Shown: piece by piece, positions 8,333 through 16,016 of the stretch | Numbering within the stretch: position 1 is the first letter of the stretch | Layout of the letters: each line of letters begins with the position of its first letter | Virus record (IMG/VR): IMGVR_UViG_3300035698_018500 | Span: 1-52,182 of that record | DNA: 52,182 bases | DNA from: a virus | Strand: one strand, 5' to 3' | Notes under the pieces: generated by a model | Database searches by the model: none | What the model was told of the DNA's origin: nothing | What the model saw: only the letters and a program-made list of their open reading frames with translations | Translations under genes and position numbers: made by a program

Positions 8333-8827
8333 TTATATATTTTTATATGTTTTATTAACTACGTTAATAACACCGTTAATAATCCTAGTTGTACCCCACA
8401 TTGGTCTAAGGTTAGATAATGCATTTACAATACTAGGGTGTTCAGTCGTTTCAAAACTACCGACTGGTTTTATGTGGTCAACGTGCCATTCACCATGGTT
8501 TCTCCATGTCATACCCTCAGTAAATAATGCTGTAATATGTTCTTTAAACTCCAAAGCGGAATAACCTAATAAATCTATAGTGTGACCTTCTTTTTTGGTG
8601 TTTAATCTCCATAAAGACATTTTAAGAACACTTCTCCATAAACCAACGTGTTTATTTTTTAACCTATATTCTTGTCTTTTATTTTGGTTTATTTTATTAT
8701 ATTCTTTTTTGTAAATATTTTTACATTCTTTACATTGACAATGATAACCATCTTTACCTAAATTATTAACGTGAAATTCAGCGATTGATTTTTCAAGATT
8801 ACATTTAGTACAAATTTTAGTCTTCAT
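8333..8827 (-). CDS. HNH endonuclease with N-terminal zinc finger
   Basis: A 164-residue protein. The N-terminus has a Cys4 knuckle (CTKC at residues 6-9 and CKEC at about 33-36). The HNH core is WHVDHIKPVGSF (about residues 113-125) followed by NALSNLRPMW, the usual DHI...N..L.P.W layout of homing-type HNH nucleases. The final polar residue normally found near TDN is shifted (TTRIINGV), so activity is probable but not certain. It overlaps the upstream RHH gene by 11 nt, so the two are translationally coupled. It probably generates the double-strand break for mobility of this module. Confidence 0.8.
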   Translation of the reverse strand: MKTKICTKCNLEKSIAEFHVNNLGKDGYHCQCKECKNIYKKEYNKINQNKRQEYRLKNKHVGLWRSVLKMSLWRLNTKKEGHTIDLLGYSALEFKEHITALFTEGMTWRNHGEWHVDHIKPVGSFETTEHPSIVNALSNLRPMWGTTRIINGVINVVNKTYKNI

Positions 8828-9224
8828 TTACAATTACTGTAAAATCAATATTATATGGTGTTCTATCTTCTAAATAAAATAAAACAGAGCCATAAACCAT
8901 TTTATTATCTTTATTCGTTTTTATTTCTGACACTATAGTTTCAAAACTTAAATTTTCTTTTAATGTTTTTTCTAAAACTGTTTTAAGTGTGTGATTAAAT
9001 TCAAACAGTTCATTTGTTAAAACTTTATTTAAAACCATTTTAGTTAACAATATCTTAATTGATTTTTCTTGTGATAAAAAAATACCATCTGTGATAAAAT
9101 TAATATCATCATTTATAAATTTAATTATTTTATCACTCATTGATAAAGATTCAATTTTACATTTATTTTTAAACTTATTTTTGAGTTCAGAATTTATCCT
9201 AATTTTTATTTCAGTTTCTTTCAT
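8817..9224 (-). CDS. ribbon-helix-helix protein with extra C-terminal domain (partner of the HNH nuclease)
   Basis: From the Met at 9224 the protein has 135 residues. The first 40 (KETEIKIRINSELKNKFKNK, then ...SLSMSDKIIKFIND) form a ribbon-helix-helix domain like those preceding TnpB and the EDxHD nuclease. The rest is a helical and beta region of unknown role ending in YNIDFTVIVNED. The frame is open up to an ATG at 9272, but the promoter motif overlaps that codon, so a downstream Met (9224 chosen; 9263 also possible) is more likely. It overlaps the HNH gene by 11 nt. Autorepression of the operon is inferred. Confidence 0.7.
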   Translation of the reverse strand: MKETEIKIRINSELKNKFKNKCKIESLSMSDKIIKFINDDINFITDGIFLSQEKSIKILLTKMVLNKVLTNELFEFNHTLKTVLEKTLKENLSFETIVSEIKTNKDNKMVYGSVLFYLEDRTPYNIDFTVIVNED

Positions 9225-9271
9225 TTTATTAAATTTTATCATATTTATTATTTGTGGTAACATTGTACCCA

Positions 9272-9285
9272 TATTAATAAATATA
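9272..9285 (-). promoter_or_regulatory. promoter motif of the RHH-HNH operon
   Basis: The minus-strand sequence TATATTTATTAATA is nearly identical to the motif before the RHH-tnpB operon (TATATTTATTAAT at 8253-8265). Confidence 0.5.
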
Positions 9286-9339
9286 CTAATATTTTAAAAA
9301 AGATATAAATATTTACTTTTTATTTAAAATATTTATAAT

Positions 9340-9552
9340 GGGAATAATGAACAAGCAGAAGATAGAGCATTCCGTATTGGTCAAAAAAATGATGTCAATG
9401 TTTACTATCAATTATTTGACGATACTATTTCGAGTAGAATGTGGTCTATGTTAAATAGTAAAAAAGACATCATCAATATAATTATGGGTGATAAAAAATT
9501 AACAGAAGATGAAATAACTGCCTTATTGGTAGATGACTTAATAACAATGTAA
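9340..9552 (+). pseudogene. 3' remnant of a second helicase gene copy
   Basis: 71 codons in frame from GGG to TAA encode GNNEQAEDRAFRIGQKND, then VYYQLFDDTISSRMW, and finally a diverged tail. The first 45 codons copy the motif VI region of the intact helicase (its residues about 914-960). The end differs from it: LTEDEITALLVDDLITM against ITKENETDLLTQKILNGDL. There is no upstream coding part, since the homology starts abruptly after a promoter-like TATTTATAAT. The stop lies one base before the glutaredoxin ATG, as expected for the ancestral helicase-glutaredoxin operon. This is the piece left behind when the nuclease island moved in. Confidence 0.85.
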
Positions 9553-9553
9553 T

Positions 9554-9808
9554 ATGATAACAATTTATAGTTTCCCAGAATGCCCTTATTGCAAGGAATT
9601 AAAAAAGATTTATGATTCACAAGGCATTAAATATCGTGACGTAAACATAAACTTAGAAGAAAATATTAAAGAATGGGATGAAATTTCTGAAGCATCAAAA
9701 GCTGAAGAAGTCCCAGTGATAAAAATAGATAAACAATTATTGGTACCTAATGTTTCCTTCCAATCAATTAGTGAAGCTGTTGAGATAACTAAGAAGTTTT
9801 TAAGTTAA
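9554..9808 (+). CDS. glutaredoxin
   Basis: 84 residues, the full length of a classical glutaredoxin, with the dithiol active site CPYC (residues 9-12) in ITIYSFPECPYCKEL. EEVPVIKID carries the cis-Pro loop that binds glutathione. In T4-like phages such proteins donate electrons to ribonucleotide reductase. Its ATG follows the stop of the helicase remnant by one base. That suggests it was originally the gene directly downstream of the helicase and now depends on whatever transcription crosses or starts in the remnant. Confidence 0.88.
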   Translation: MITIYSFPECPYCKELKKIYDSQGIKYRDVNINLEENIKEWDEISEASKAEEVPVIKIDKQLLVPNVSFQSISEAVEITKKFLS

Positions 9809-9823
9809 ATTAAAACTTATTGA

Positions 9824-9838
9824 TATTTATAATAAAAC
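9824..9838 (+). promoter_or_regulatory. late-type promoter motif in front of the truncated gene start
   Basis: TATTTATAATAAAAC lies 9 nt before the ATG at 9848, a perfect copy of the recurring motif. It now drives only a 14-codon stub. Confidence 0.55.
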
Positions 9839-9847
9839 AAATTTATT

Positions 9848-9892
9848 ATGTCAATAACTATAGACGAAAAAGAAAAACTATTCCTTAGATAA
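9848..9892 (+). pseudogene. 5' stub of the 10908-12062 virion gene (second copy)
   Basis: ATG plus 13 codons encode MSITIDEKEKLFLR and then a stop. The intact gene at 10908 begins MAISNDERDKLFRQ, with M, I, D, E, K, L and F in the same places and the same promoter motif at a similar distance. The EDxHD nuclease gene (reverse strand) ends inside this stub. The element therefore broke the resident gene near codon 13 and supplied a new promoter and 5' end on its other side. Confidence 0.65.
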
Positions 9893-10658
9893 CATGATTA
9901 AGATATTTAAGGATGTTTTTTCTATATGGAATAATTATTAATTTAATATTATTATCGTTACAATAATTTTCTTTTATTTTATCTCTACTTTTTAATTTAT
10001 TAAAAACCGTTTCACCACCAAACCATTTTATTGGTTTATAATGTTGTTCCCCATGAAATTCGATACATGTGTTATAATCTGGTAAATAAAAATCGAATGG
10101 TAATTTATTAATATTTTTACAATCATTAAATTTATATTGTGGTGAAAAGTTAATTTTTTTAGATTCTAATATATTTCTAATTTCTTTTTCACCTTTTGAT
10201 TCACGACAATTCGGACAACCTTTACCTCTTAAATGTTCATACGGTAATTGTTCGAAATTTCCATGTATAGGACAAATTATATTAATTTTAGTCTTTGAAT
10301 TAATATAATTAACTAATTTATAAATATAAAAATTATAATGTTTTATTATAAATTTATTTATTAATTCATCGTTAGTGATTAATTTAATTTTTAATTTATT
10401 AGTTCTTGCTTTAATACTTTTTATACTTCTATTTAATACTTTAACACAACCATGTATGCCAATTTTACTATAATTCTCAATTAAGAAAATATCATCATTC
10501 TTAACCCATTTTTCTTCCAGAATCAACCCTAATTTAAATGCTTTCATATAAATAGATTTAGTTGTTTTACCTAATTTTTTTACACAATAATCACTACAAT
10601 TAACAGAATAATTATTTTTTAAAAAATCTATTTCATTAGTACTCCACCTATTTGCCAT
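9885..10658 (-). CDS. homing endonuclease of the EDxHD/VSR-like type with DNA-binding repeats
   Basis: 257 residues in three parts. Residues 1-90 hold two SANT/Myb-like repeats (RWSTNEIDFLKNNYS...; KWVKNDDIFLIENYS...). Residues about 125-155 hold a zinc module CPIHGNFEQLPYEHLRGKGC followed by PNC. The C-terminal VSR-like nuclease has ESKGEKEIRNIL (Glu), LPFDFYLPDY (Asp) and IEFHGEQHY with a later KSRDKIK, the E-D-x-H-D spacing of the EDxHD superfamily. Family knowledge suggests site-specific DNA cleavage for mobility. Its ATG follows the stop of a 49-residue RHH gene with no gap. The 3' end lies inside the truncated virion-gene stub. Confidence 0.8.
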   Translation of the reverse strand: MANRWSTNEIDFLKNNYSVNCSDYCVKKLGKTTKSIYMKAFKLGLILEEKWVKNDDIFLIENYSKIGIHGCVKVLNRSIKSIKARTNKLKIKLITNDELINKFIIKHYNFYIYKLVNYINSKTKINIICPIHGNFEQLPYEHLRGKGCPNCRESKGEKEIRNILESKKINFSPQYKFNDCKNINKLPFDFYLPDYNTCIEFHGEQHYKPIKWFGGETVFNKLKSRDKIKENYCNDNNIKLIIIPYRKNILKYLNHVI

Positions 10659-10808
10659 TTATAATAATTTTTTTTTTAAATCCATTTCTATTAATAATTT
10701 TATTCGTTTTGATAGTGAATAACCGTTTTTATTACAGTATTCATTGTATTCTTCTTTTATTTTTTTATTTATCCTAATATTTAAATAATCGTTGTTTTGT
10801 GTTGACAT
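10659..10808 (-). CDS. small ribbon-helix-helix DNA-binding protein (partner of the EDxHD nuclease)
   Basis: 49 residues, exactly the length of the RHH protein before TnpB. NDYLNIRINKKIKEEYNEYC followed by NGYSLSKRIKLLIEMDL gives strand, helix, helix with Ser-Lys at the helix 2 start. The stop TAA is followed directly by the ATG of the nuclease gene. A promoter motif lies about 10 nt upstream. An autoregulator of the nuclease is the likely role (inference from fold and operon). Confidence 0.75.
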   Translation of the reverse strand: MSTQNNDYLNIRINKKIKEEYNEYCNKNGYSLSKRIKLLIEMDLKKKLL

Positions 10809-10817
10809 GTCATTACA

Positions 10818-10836
10818 TTTTTAATATAAATATATG
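10818..10836 (-). promoter_or_regulatory. promoter motif of the RHH-EDxHD operon
   Basis: The minus-strand sequence CATATATTTATATTAAAA lies about 10 nt before the RHH ATG and belongs to the recurring late-type motif. Confidence 0.5.
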
Positions 10837-10886
10837 AGTTATGTTAAAAAAAATAAATATTATTGTTTTATTTTATCTGTCAATGA

Positions 10887-10900
10887 TATTTATAGTAAAA
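10887..10900 (+). promoter_or_regulatory. late-type promoter motif
   Basis: TATTTATAGTAAAA lies 7 nt before the ATG at 10908. It parallels the copy before the truncated stub at 9824-9838. Confidence 0.55.
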
Positions 10901-10907
10901 AGGAACT

Positions 10908-12062
10908 ATGGCTATAAGTAATGATGAACGTGATAAGTTATTTCGTCAATTCAGACATTCATTGGGCGCACCAGTGCGTCAAATTGAATTGGAAGATGAG
11001 CAACTTTGTACCCTATTAGAAATTTCAATAGAGGACTATGCTCAATATGTCCAAGAATGGTTAGTTGAACATCAATGGCAATCTTTATTAGGTCAAAATT
11101 TAGACACAACAGATATGGCATTTGCTTTGAGTGTTAGAAACTTTAACTTTATGACCCAATATACTTATGCTTATTCTAAACAAGTTGGTTTACAGTCTAA
11201 TGGTCCGTGGGAGTTAAAAAAAGACTATGTCGAAGTTGAAGCTGGAAGACAAGTTTATGTTATCCCAGCTGGTCGTGAAATTAACGAAGTGCTTTGGATT
11301 ACTCCACCTCCCACGAATAGAGCTTTATTAGCTAATTTTGGTGGTATTGACGCTGGTTTTGGTGGTGGTTTTGGACAAATGGGTGGTGGTGTAGGTACAA
11401 TGGGTGCTGGTGGTGGAAATATGGGTTATTATATTGCACCAGCTTTTGATATATTGCTAACTGCTGCCGATATGAATTTAAAAAATCGTATTGTTAGAAG
11501 TGAATTAGCGCATAAAATAACAGCTGGACCAAACGGAACCAAACTACTTCATTTAATGAGTACTCCTGGTTCAAAATTATCTTTTGGTGGTTCAGCTGGC
11601 GGTTTAGGTACTGGGGTTGGTGGTGCAATGAACATGGCTGGTTGTCAAGTTTGGTATCACTATTACGACACTACACCAGAGAATTTAGGTAAATGTCTTG
11701 ACGACAATCCAGATATTATTAAAATGCCAAATCAAGTACCATTAGCTAGGCTAGATTACGCTGAATTTAACGAACCAACAAAAACACTTATTCGTCAGCT
11801 ATTTATTGCGGAAGCTAAAAGAGCTTTAGGCAGAACTAGAGGTAAGTTTGGTGGGATTGTTGGGCCGCCAGAAGCGGAAAGAACTATGGATTATGAAACA
11901 CTTATCTCAGAAGGTAATGACGAGAAAAAAGCTGTGTTAGAAAGATTGGAAGCTAGACTACTTAGACTTTCATCCACATCGCAATTAGAAAGAGGTGCTA
12001 AAGAAGCAACAGACTTAAATACTTCGATGAAATACAGACCATTAGGGTTTTGGGTTTATTAA
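10908..12062 (+). CDS. virion structural protein, perhaps head-tail connector
   Basis: 384 residues. The N-terminal 130 are helical and acidic (LFRQFRHSLGAPVRQIELED, then CTLLEISIEDYAQYVQEWL), like connector or neck proteins that begin by counting off helices. Residues about 145-180 are a Gly/Met-rich linker (GGGFGQMGGGVGTMGAGGG). The C-terminal part ends ...MKYRPLGFWVY. Head-completion or neck function is inferred from the look and from strong conservation pressure (its start is duplicated by the neighbouring element). I cannot assign a named T4 homologue. Confidence 0.6.
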   Translation: MAISNDERDKLFRQFRHSLGAPVRQIELEDEQLCTLLEISIEDYAQYVQEWLVEHQWQSLLGQNLDTTDMAFALSVRNFNFMTQYTYAYSKQVGLQSNGPWELKKDYVEVEAGRQVYVIPAGREINEVLWITPPPTNRALLANFGGIDAGFGGGFGQMGGGVGTMGAGGGNMGYYIAPAFDILLTAADMNLKNRIVRSELAHKITAGPNGTKLLHLMSTPGSKLSFGGSAGGLGTGVGGAMNMAGCQVWYHYYDTTPENLGKCLDDNPDIIKMPNQVPLARLDYAEFNEPTKTLIRQLFIAEAKRALGRTRGKFGGIVGPPEAERTMDYETLISEGNDEKKAVLERLEARLLRLSSTSQLERGAKEATDLNTSMKYRPLGFWVY

Positions 12063-12065
12063 AAT

Positions 12066-12090
12066 AAAAAGGGGCGTAAGCCCCTTTATT
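12066..12090. terminator. bidirectional terminator
   Basis: GGGGC-gtaa-GCCCC (12071-12084) has an A-rich left side and T-rich right side. It lies between the convergent virion gene (ends 12062) and DNA polymerase gene (ends 12095) and can serve both. Confidence 0.8.
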
Positions 12091-12094
12091 ATTT

Positions 12095-15000
12095 CTAAAA
12101 ACCCCAATCATCTTCTAGCTTTTCTTTTTTAACCTCTACCACTGGTATAGGTGGTTGTAGTTGCTGTAATTCAGATTTATCATCTATTTCGTTTATACTA
12201 GCTAGTTCTTGGTTATCAACATAGTACAGTGTGTCATCAACTACATAACCTTCTGGTACTTCACCATATGTGTCATCAAATTCATCATCTAATTTTAAAT
12301 CTTCATCGTTTCTAACTAAATTACCGTCTTCATCTTCTTCAATTTCATCGTCTTCATCTTCAATCATAACACGCTTTTTTATAACCTCTACTGTCTGTTC
12401 AATAACTACGTTGGACGAATTTTCTTTTACCTTATTAAGTATAAAAACCATGTTTTTATGGTCAACAATGGTTTCGAATTCAGAACCTATTGTTTCTCCA
12501 GTCATTACTTTACACTCGGCTAAATAATCTAACCATTCTTCATATCGATTATCGTTATTTTCTTTACCAACTATTTTGTAGTAGTTATCCCGTTCTACTG
12601 CTTGCTTTTCATACTTAAATATATCATTAAAATAACACAATGGTTCATTCCATTTTCTAGAAATAAGTGAAAACGAATCATCATCTGAAATATCGCATAA
12701 AACTAATATATCTATAGGTAACACACCTTGCATTGATTTTTCTAAATCTTTAAGTTCCAAATGTTTAATTATATCTTCTATCGTTTCTTTTTCAAGAATT
12801 AAACCTTCTATTTTAGCGATACGCATACGTTCGTAGTAATCAACTCTAAGTTCTTCCCATTCAGTTTCTTCCATGTTATTTGGCAACTTATTAACCTTAT
12901 CCCAAAACTTTATTTCTTTATCTTCCATTCGCATTAGGTCTTGGTAAGAATCTTGGTCAGCTTCCTTAAAAGGTATACCAGAAACCAACTCACATTCATT
13001 TCTAGTGAATATTTGTCTTTCCTTTAACTTTTCAGTTATTTTTTTAGTTTCTTTATCTTTTATCTTAACAATATCTAATAGAATATTATCACGTATTTCT
13101 GGGGTAAAACAAACTAATAATGGTTTAACTTTTTTATTAAATGCATCTAAGTAACGAGCAACATTGTACTCATCAGTGAATAATTGGGAATCAATACTTT
13201 CCATTCTAAGTTTTAGTGTTTCAATGTCCTCATCATCTTCTTCCAAAGCAGCAACTGCTTTTTTCAACATTTCGAGTTCTTTAATCAGTTCAAAATCACG
13301 CTCAACAATCTCTGGGTCTATTAATTTACTGTTTAATTGAACCTCTTTCCTAACAACTGGTAATGACATATCTGGATTTTCCAATTTCCAAGCATCAGCT
13401 TGTTTCTTAGTCATTTTATTAATCTCAACTGTTTTTAAGTCACCTTGTGATTTAGTAGTACCAATATTTATGTAATATAAAACATCACCTAAAGTAATAT
13501 TTAAAGCTTCTCTCATGGCCAATTCCATGTGTGCTTGTTTAGGTAATGGGTTACCAGCTTTATTTTTCATCGTAGCTTTTTTCTTGTAATCAGTCATTGA
13601 TAACTTAACTTTAGCTTTAGAAGCTATTTTAACCAAAGGTATTTGGTAATTATAAATTCTATCGACATATTCATAATAATAATTAATGAATGAATGACCA
13701 TCACCGTCTAACAACATACGAATAGATTTACCCAAGAAATCTTCTATGTAAACAGACATTCTTTTAGATTTTACCGAGTTACCTACTAGTTTAATCTTTC
13801 CACCAATATCGTTAGCGTAGTTTTTACGAGCAAAATTAATTGTAGAATTACAAATATCGTCAATATCTAACCCCATACGACCTTCCATATAATTTTCGTT
13901 AAACTCAGCCAACACAGCATCTAGCCCAGATAATTCTTTTCCAGCATCCTCCGTTGTTTTCCAATGGCTACCCTTGGCTATATATTTTATGTCATTAACG
14001 TTGTCTGGAAATGAAAAGTTAAATCCATCGGTATCACCAACTAGTGCACGAAACCCATGTGTTTCAGTAAAGTGTCGAACCATCAAACGTAAATACTGAC
14101 GACCACGACATGTTGTTTCTTCTGCTGAATCAGTATCACCCCAATTAAAAATATAAGGTGCACCGTATGAACCAAACCATGAGTTGGCAAGAATTTTAAG
14201 CGGTAATTGTTTTTTATCGTACAAGTTAGCTAAAGCTTTATGTTCTTGTATTTCTTTTTTAAGTGTTTCTTTTTCTTTGTCTAATAAAGTTTTTTCCTCT
14301 TTAAGTTTTGTTTCTAAATTTTTGTAGATTTTCTTTTCTTTACCGTTTAAGAATTTAAACTTATCACGTGTATCAACCACATAAGTTAACATCCCCTCCA
14401 TCACACCACTAATATCTAATTCTGGGAAAATGTTGTGTGTAAGTTGTGTTTTAGGGTAAAGTGCTGCGTAATCTAGCTTTACCACATTTCTAGCGTATCC
14501 TACTTCTAATAGACGAGAAAGACCACCAGTAAAATCTCTTTTAGTTTGTGTTTCTGGAATAGCTAAACCGTTTTCATAAGACCATGCAGCCATAATAAGT
14601 TTCCATTGACCAGCAGTACCCATTGTTGATGAACGTTGGAATGTTGTTGGTAACATCTTTGCGATAAGAAAACTGGCTTGGTTGAATATATTATCTATTT
14701 GTTCAGTCTCCCAAAGGTCATCACACAAGTATCGTTGTACGATAAATTGACCAGTAGTTTTGATATAATTCTTTTTTAATGGGTTCTTGTCTGTAATTTT
14801 AAACCAATCACCATTTTCATTGTTAAAAGCGTAACTGTTTGCCTTATCAGCCCAAGTTGAATTAATTTTATCACCAGCAACATAAACACGATTAGCTTTA
14901 GCTATCTCAGAATATTGCGTGATGTACTTTAAACCCCATGATTTAATTTCAGTATTAATTGCCATCGCTCTACGTACAGCATGTGAAATATCAATAATGT

Positions 15001-15898
15001 TATAACCATACATATGTGTCTGGTTATAAGCTTCCGTTTCACCACCTAACTTAAGTGTTGATGGTTTACGTTTAATCTTAGAAACTCTATTAAGGGTGAT
15101 AGCTAATTCCGTTATTGGAATAGATAAACGTTCAGCACGTTCAAATAAGAAAGGCCAGTCAAAATTTTCAGAATTATAACCAGTAATTATATCTGGTTTA
15201 ACCATATCAATTACTCTAAAGAATTTCTGGATGGTTTCTCTTTCTGAATCACGTTTTTCGTAGCCGTTAGTTCCTTTAACTTCCATTACTTCTTCTAAAC
15301 CTCGATTATCCCTAACCCCAATTTGAAATATTGCATTTTTGCTAGCGTATAACCCCTCAGTTTCTAAGTCAAATTGAAACCTATGCACATCGTCATAATT
15401 ATCCATCCCTTTAAATAAACGTTTACCTGTTTGAATGAGAAATTGTTCAGTGGGGCTAAAAATAACAAACTCTCGATTGTTGTCTTTACTAAACACATCA
15501 ACCCCACCCTCTTTAAAAAAATTTACTAGGTTATTGTACGATTTTTTACATGTAGCTATGTACTTGTAACCGTTTTCCATACGTAACGGAATGTTTCCTT
15601 CATCATCATCAGTTCTAAGTAACGTGATTTTAACATCGTATTTTCTACATGCTTCGATTATTTTCATACGCTTACCACCGTATAATTTATCAGTTACACT
15701 ATCCTTAAACCATAAAAATGGCTTATAAGGGTGGTCTTCTAACTTTTTGGTTGGGGTAGCGTCTTTGTTGTTGATTACAAGAGTAACCATTGGTTTATCA
15801 TAATTAGCTTCTACCGCTACTATGTATTGTTGTGGGTCGTTACCTTGAAGGAAAGACTCAATAAGTTCATTACTTACTTTTGTTTTTGTTTGACTCAT
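12095..15898 (-). CDS. DNA polymerase, family B, with proofreading exonuclease
   Basis: 1267 residues, much longer than T4 gp43 (898). The 3'-5' exonuclease motifs are FDLETEGL (about 176, Asp177 and Glu179) and ITGYNSENFDW (about 238). Polymerase motif A is LDYAALYP (about 475), motif B KILANSWFGSYG (about 568) and motif C VGDTDG (about 620), where Gly replaces the usual Ser. The about 600 residues after motif C include the thumb and a very acidic stretch near 1185-1215 (EDEDDEIEEDEDG). The end, LEDDWGF, could be a sliding-clamp binding tail like that of gp43. The stop is TAG, followed by TAA two codons later. Two host-type promoters lie upstream. Confidence 0.95.
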   Translation of the reverse strand: MSQTKTKVSNELIESFLQGNDPQQYIVAVEANYDKPMVTLVINNKDATPTKKLEDHPYKPFLWFKDSVTDKLYGGKRMKIIEACRKYDVKITLLRTDDDEGNIPLRMENGYKYIATCKKSYNNLVNFFKEGGVDVFSKDNNREFVIFSPTEQFLIQTGKRLFKGMDNYDDVHRFQFDLETEGLYASKNAIFQIGVRDNRGLEEVMEVKGTNGYEKRDSERETIQKFFRVIDMVKPDIITGYNSENFDWPFLFERAERLSIPITELAITLNRVSKIKRKPSTLKLGGETEAYNQTHMYGYNIIDISHAVRRAMAINTEIKSWGLKYITQYSEIAKANRVYVAGDKINSTWADKANSYAFNNENGDWFKITDKNPLKKNYIKTTGQFIVQRYLCDDLWETEQIDNIFNQASFLIAKMLPTTFQRSSTMGTAGQWKLIMAAWSYENGLAIPETQTKRDFTGGLSRLLEVGYARNVVKLDYAALYPKTQLTHNIFPELDISGVMEGMLTYVVDTRDKFKFLNGKEKKIYKNLETKLKEEKTLLDKEKETLKKEIQEHKALANLYDKKQLPLKILANSWFGSYGAPYIFNWGDTDSAEETTCRGRQYLRLMVRHFTETHGFRALVGDTDGFNFSFPDNVNDIKYIAKGSHWKTTEDAGKELSGLDAVLAEFNENYMEGRMGLDIDDICNSTINFARKNYANDIGGKIKLVGNSVKSKRMSVYIEDFLGKSIRMLLDGDGHSFINYYYEYVDRIYNYQIPLVKIASKAKVKLSMTDYKKKATMKNKAGNPLPKQAHMELAMREALNITLGDVLYYINIGTTKSQGDLKTVEINKMTKKQADAWKLENPDMSLPVVRKEVQLNSKLIDPEIVERDFELIKELEMLKKAVAALEEDDEDIETLKLRMESIDSQLFTDEYNVARYLDAFNKKVKPLLVCFTPEIRDNILLDIVKIKDKETKKITEKLKERQIFTRNECELVSGIPFKEADQDSYQDLMRMEDKEIKFWDKVNKLPNNMEETEWEELRVDYYERMRIAKIEGLILEKETIEDIIKHLELKDLEKSMQGVLPIDILVLCDISDDDSFSLISRKWNEPLCYFNDIFKYEKQAVERDNYYKIVGKENNDNRYEEWLDYLAECKVMTGETIGSEFETIVDHKNMVFILNKVKENSSNVVIEQTVEVIKKRVMIEDEDDEIEEDEDGNLVRNDEDLKLDDEFDDTYGEVPEGYVVDDTLYYVDNQELASINEIDDKSELQQLQPPIPVVEVKKEKLEDDWGF

Positions 15899-15911
15899 TG
15901 TTATATTTTTA

Positions 15912-15942
15912 CAAAGGTACTAAACAAAAATGAATCTGACAA
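15912..15942 (-). promoter_or_regulatory. Bacteroidota-type promoter P2 of DNA polymerase
   Basis: On the minus strand TTG (15942-15940), 20 nt spacer, TACCTTTG (15919-15912). This is a perfect match to TTG-N20-TAnnTTTG, with the ATG 14 nt beyond the -7 box. Confidence 0.75.
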
Positions 15943-15962
15943 GTAAAAACACTAAATATTTT

Positions 15963-15985
15963 TAACTTTGTATGTTACAAAGTTA
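15963..15985. promoter_or_regulatory. palindrome overlapping the -7 box of P1 (possible operator)
   Basis: TAACTTTGTA-TGT-TACAAAGTTA is a perfect 10-bp inverted repeat. One arm contains the -7 element of promoter P1. A repressor bound here would block P1, but the regulator is unknown. Confidence 0.45.
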
Positions 15986-16008
15986 CGATTTTAATTTTAA
16001 TATTGCAA
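15978..16008 (-). promoter_or_regulatory. Bacteroidota-type promoter P1 of DNA polymerase
   Basis: On the minus strand TTG (16008-16006), 20 nt spacer, TAACTTTG (15985-15978). It has the same spacing as P2, 66 bp further upstream, giving a tandem pair. Confidence 0.7.
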
Positions 16009-16016
16009 CTAAACAG

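Noticed and set aside
12270-12527. A Ser-rich plus-strand ORF opposite the DNA polymerase end
   Set aside because: It is the antisense shadow of the acidic Glu/Asp-rich polymerase tail (GAA/GAT read backwards gives TTC/ATC), not a gene.
14100-14160. A second GDTDS (polymerase motif C-like) in the DNA polymerase near residue 587
   Set aside because: It follows motif B directly and is not in the usual YxDTD hairpin spacing. The VGDTDG at about 620 fits motif C better, so I do not call a duplicated active site.
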